Positions 7,375 to 8,056 of a DNA stretch of 8,056 bases are shown one piece after another. This DNA comes from Gammaproteobacteria bacterium (GTDB lineage Bacteria; Pseudomonadota; Gammaproteobacteria; Methylococcales; UBA2780), in assembly GCA_003646305.1 (NCBI GenBank), contig QNFJ01000099.1:1-8056 (forward strand), given 5' to 3'. Numbering within the stretch: position 1 is the first letter of the stretch; each line of letters opens with the position of its first letter. The notes under the pieces are model-generated. The model saw only the letters and a list, made by a program, of their open reading frames with translations. It was not told the origin of the DNA and made no database searches. The position numbers and the translations under genes are program-made.

Positions 7375-8056
7375 TTAGAAGTAGCCTTCTCGCTTTTTCT
7401 CTTCCATAGAGCCGGCTTGGTCATGATCGATGACGCGACCTTGCCGCTCTGAGGTGGTTGTCAGGAGCATTTCCTGGATAATCTCAGGTAATGTTGTGGC
7501 GGTTGATTCGACAGCGCCTGTGAGGGGGTAGCAGCCGAGTGTACGGAAACGAACCATTTTCATTTCCACTTTATCCTTCTCTTCGATCGGCATACGGTCA
7601 TCATCAACCATAATCAGCGTGCCATCACGCTCGACAACAGGACGTTTTTTGGCGAAATAGAGTGGAACAATTGGGATTCCCTCTAGATGGATATACTGCC
7701 ATATATCGAGCTCAGTCCAGTTTGAAAGTGGGAAAACACGGATACTTTCACCTTTATCAACTTTACCGTTATAGATATTCCAGAGTTCTGGACGCTGGCT
7801 TTTTGGATCCCAGCGATGGTTCTTGTCTCGGAATGAGTAAACCCGTTCTTTAGCGCGAGATTTTTCTTCATCACGTCGGGCTCCGCCGAAAGCGGCATCA
7901 AACTGGTATTTGTTTAACGCCTGCTTGAGCCCCTCTGTTTTCATCACGTCGGTGTGTTTTTTACTGCCATGGCTGAAAGGGCCAATGCCGGCATCAACAC
8001 CATCCTGATTAATGTGGACAATTAGATCGAGGCCGAGGTTTTTAACATGCTTATCA
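7375..8056 (-). CDS. cysD: Sulfate adenylyltransferase subunit 2 (CysD), 5' end outside window
   Basis: CysD is the catalytic ATP sulfurylase subunit that adenylates sulfate to APS as partner of CysN. The frame is open to the right edge, giving 226 visible residues ending at TAA (complement of 7375-7377). Against the 302-residue E. coli protein, about 76 N-terminal residues are missing, including the PP-loop (SxGKDSS). Strongly conserved blocks are visible: HGSKKHTD, MKTEGLKQALNKY, FGGARRDEEKSRAKER, HRWDPKSQRPELW, GESIRVFPLSNWTELDIWQY, RFRTLGCYPLTGAVES and the C-terminal TTSERQGRVIDHDQAGSMEE. A GTG/ATG pair at 7942-7947 is internal, because clearly homologous sequence continues upstream. The 67-base spacer to cysN is longer than in tight operons and contains a weak CTAACAA/TTGTTAG inverted repeat (7351-7357 and 7372-7378) touching the cysD stop codon. 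I see no promoter there. Confidence 0.97.
   Translation of the reverse strand, partial: DKHVKNLGLDLIVHINQDGVDAGIGPFSHGSKKHTDVMKTEGLKQALNKYQFDAAFGGARRDEEKSRAKERVYSFRDKNHRWDPKSQRPELWNIYNGKVDKGESIRVFPLSNWTELDIWQYIHLEGIPIVPLYFAKKRPVVERDGTLIMVDDDRMPIEEKDKVEMKMVRFRTLGCYPLTGAVESTATTLPEIIQEMLLTTTSERQGRVIDHDQAGSMEEKKREGYF

Noticed and set aside
7351..7378. Terminator or attenuator between cysD and cysN from the CTAACAA/TTGTTAG inverted repeat
   Set aside because: The stem is only 7 mostly A-T pairs with a 14-base loop and no following T-run on the minus strand; cysN is expected to be cotranscribed with cysD.
7375..7947. A complete short cysD starting at GTG 7947
   Set aside because: Conserved CysD sequence (HGSKKHTD and beyond) continues upstream in frame to the right edge, so the true start lies outside the window.

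Overview
The window looks like a stretch of chromosome from a gammaproteobacterium of moderate GC content. The best taxonomic evidence is the visible CysD fragment, which is close to the enterobacterial protein along its whole length, with support from the cysD-cysN order and an RlhA-like U32 protein. I cannot name a genus. There is no transposase, integrase, tRNA, rRNA or CRISPR array, and no gene-free stretch above 300 bases.

Left half, plus strand: the window opens inside an acyl-CoA dehydrogenase-fold gene (2-790) with a clear flavin-binding middle domain and a divergent, short C-terminal domain. A 148-base gap follows, holding a stem-loop bracketed by a 7-base direct repeat. Next come a MoxR-type AAA+ ATPase (939-1886) and, five bases later, a CoxE-like von Willebrand factor A protein (1892-3295). 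The last two are almost certainly one transcription unit and form the usual MoxR-ATPase/VWA pair that remodels or matures a client protein. No carbon monoxide dehydrogenase genes are visible, so the client is unknown; the adjacent dehydrogenase-like protein is one guess.

Right half, minus strand: reading from the right edge, a 5'-truncated cysD (from 8056 down to 7375) is followed by cysN (7307 down to 5685). Together they encode the GTP-driven ATP sulfurylase that makes adenosine 5'-phosphosulfate (APS) from sulfate. A strong intrinsic terminator (5628-5662) closes this operon. Only 27 bases beyond it begins a long U32-family protein (5600 down to 3333), related to the 23S rRNA hydroxylation factor RlhA. 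It meets the VWA gene tail to tail across a 37-base gap.

Most interesting points: (1) CysN carries a C-terminal tail of about 95 residues that reads as a shrunken APS kinase domain whose P-loop has been destroyed, suggesting descent from a CysNC fusion. (2) The dehydrogenase-like, MoxR and VWA genes sit together and may be a functional set. (3) The dehydrogenase-like protein lacks several canonical family residues. (4) The U32 protein has two barrel-like halves, each with a four-cysteine cluster.
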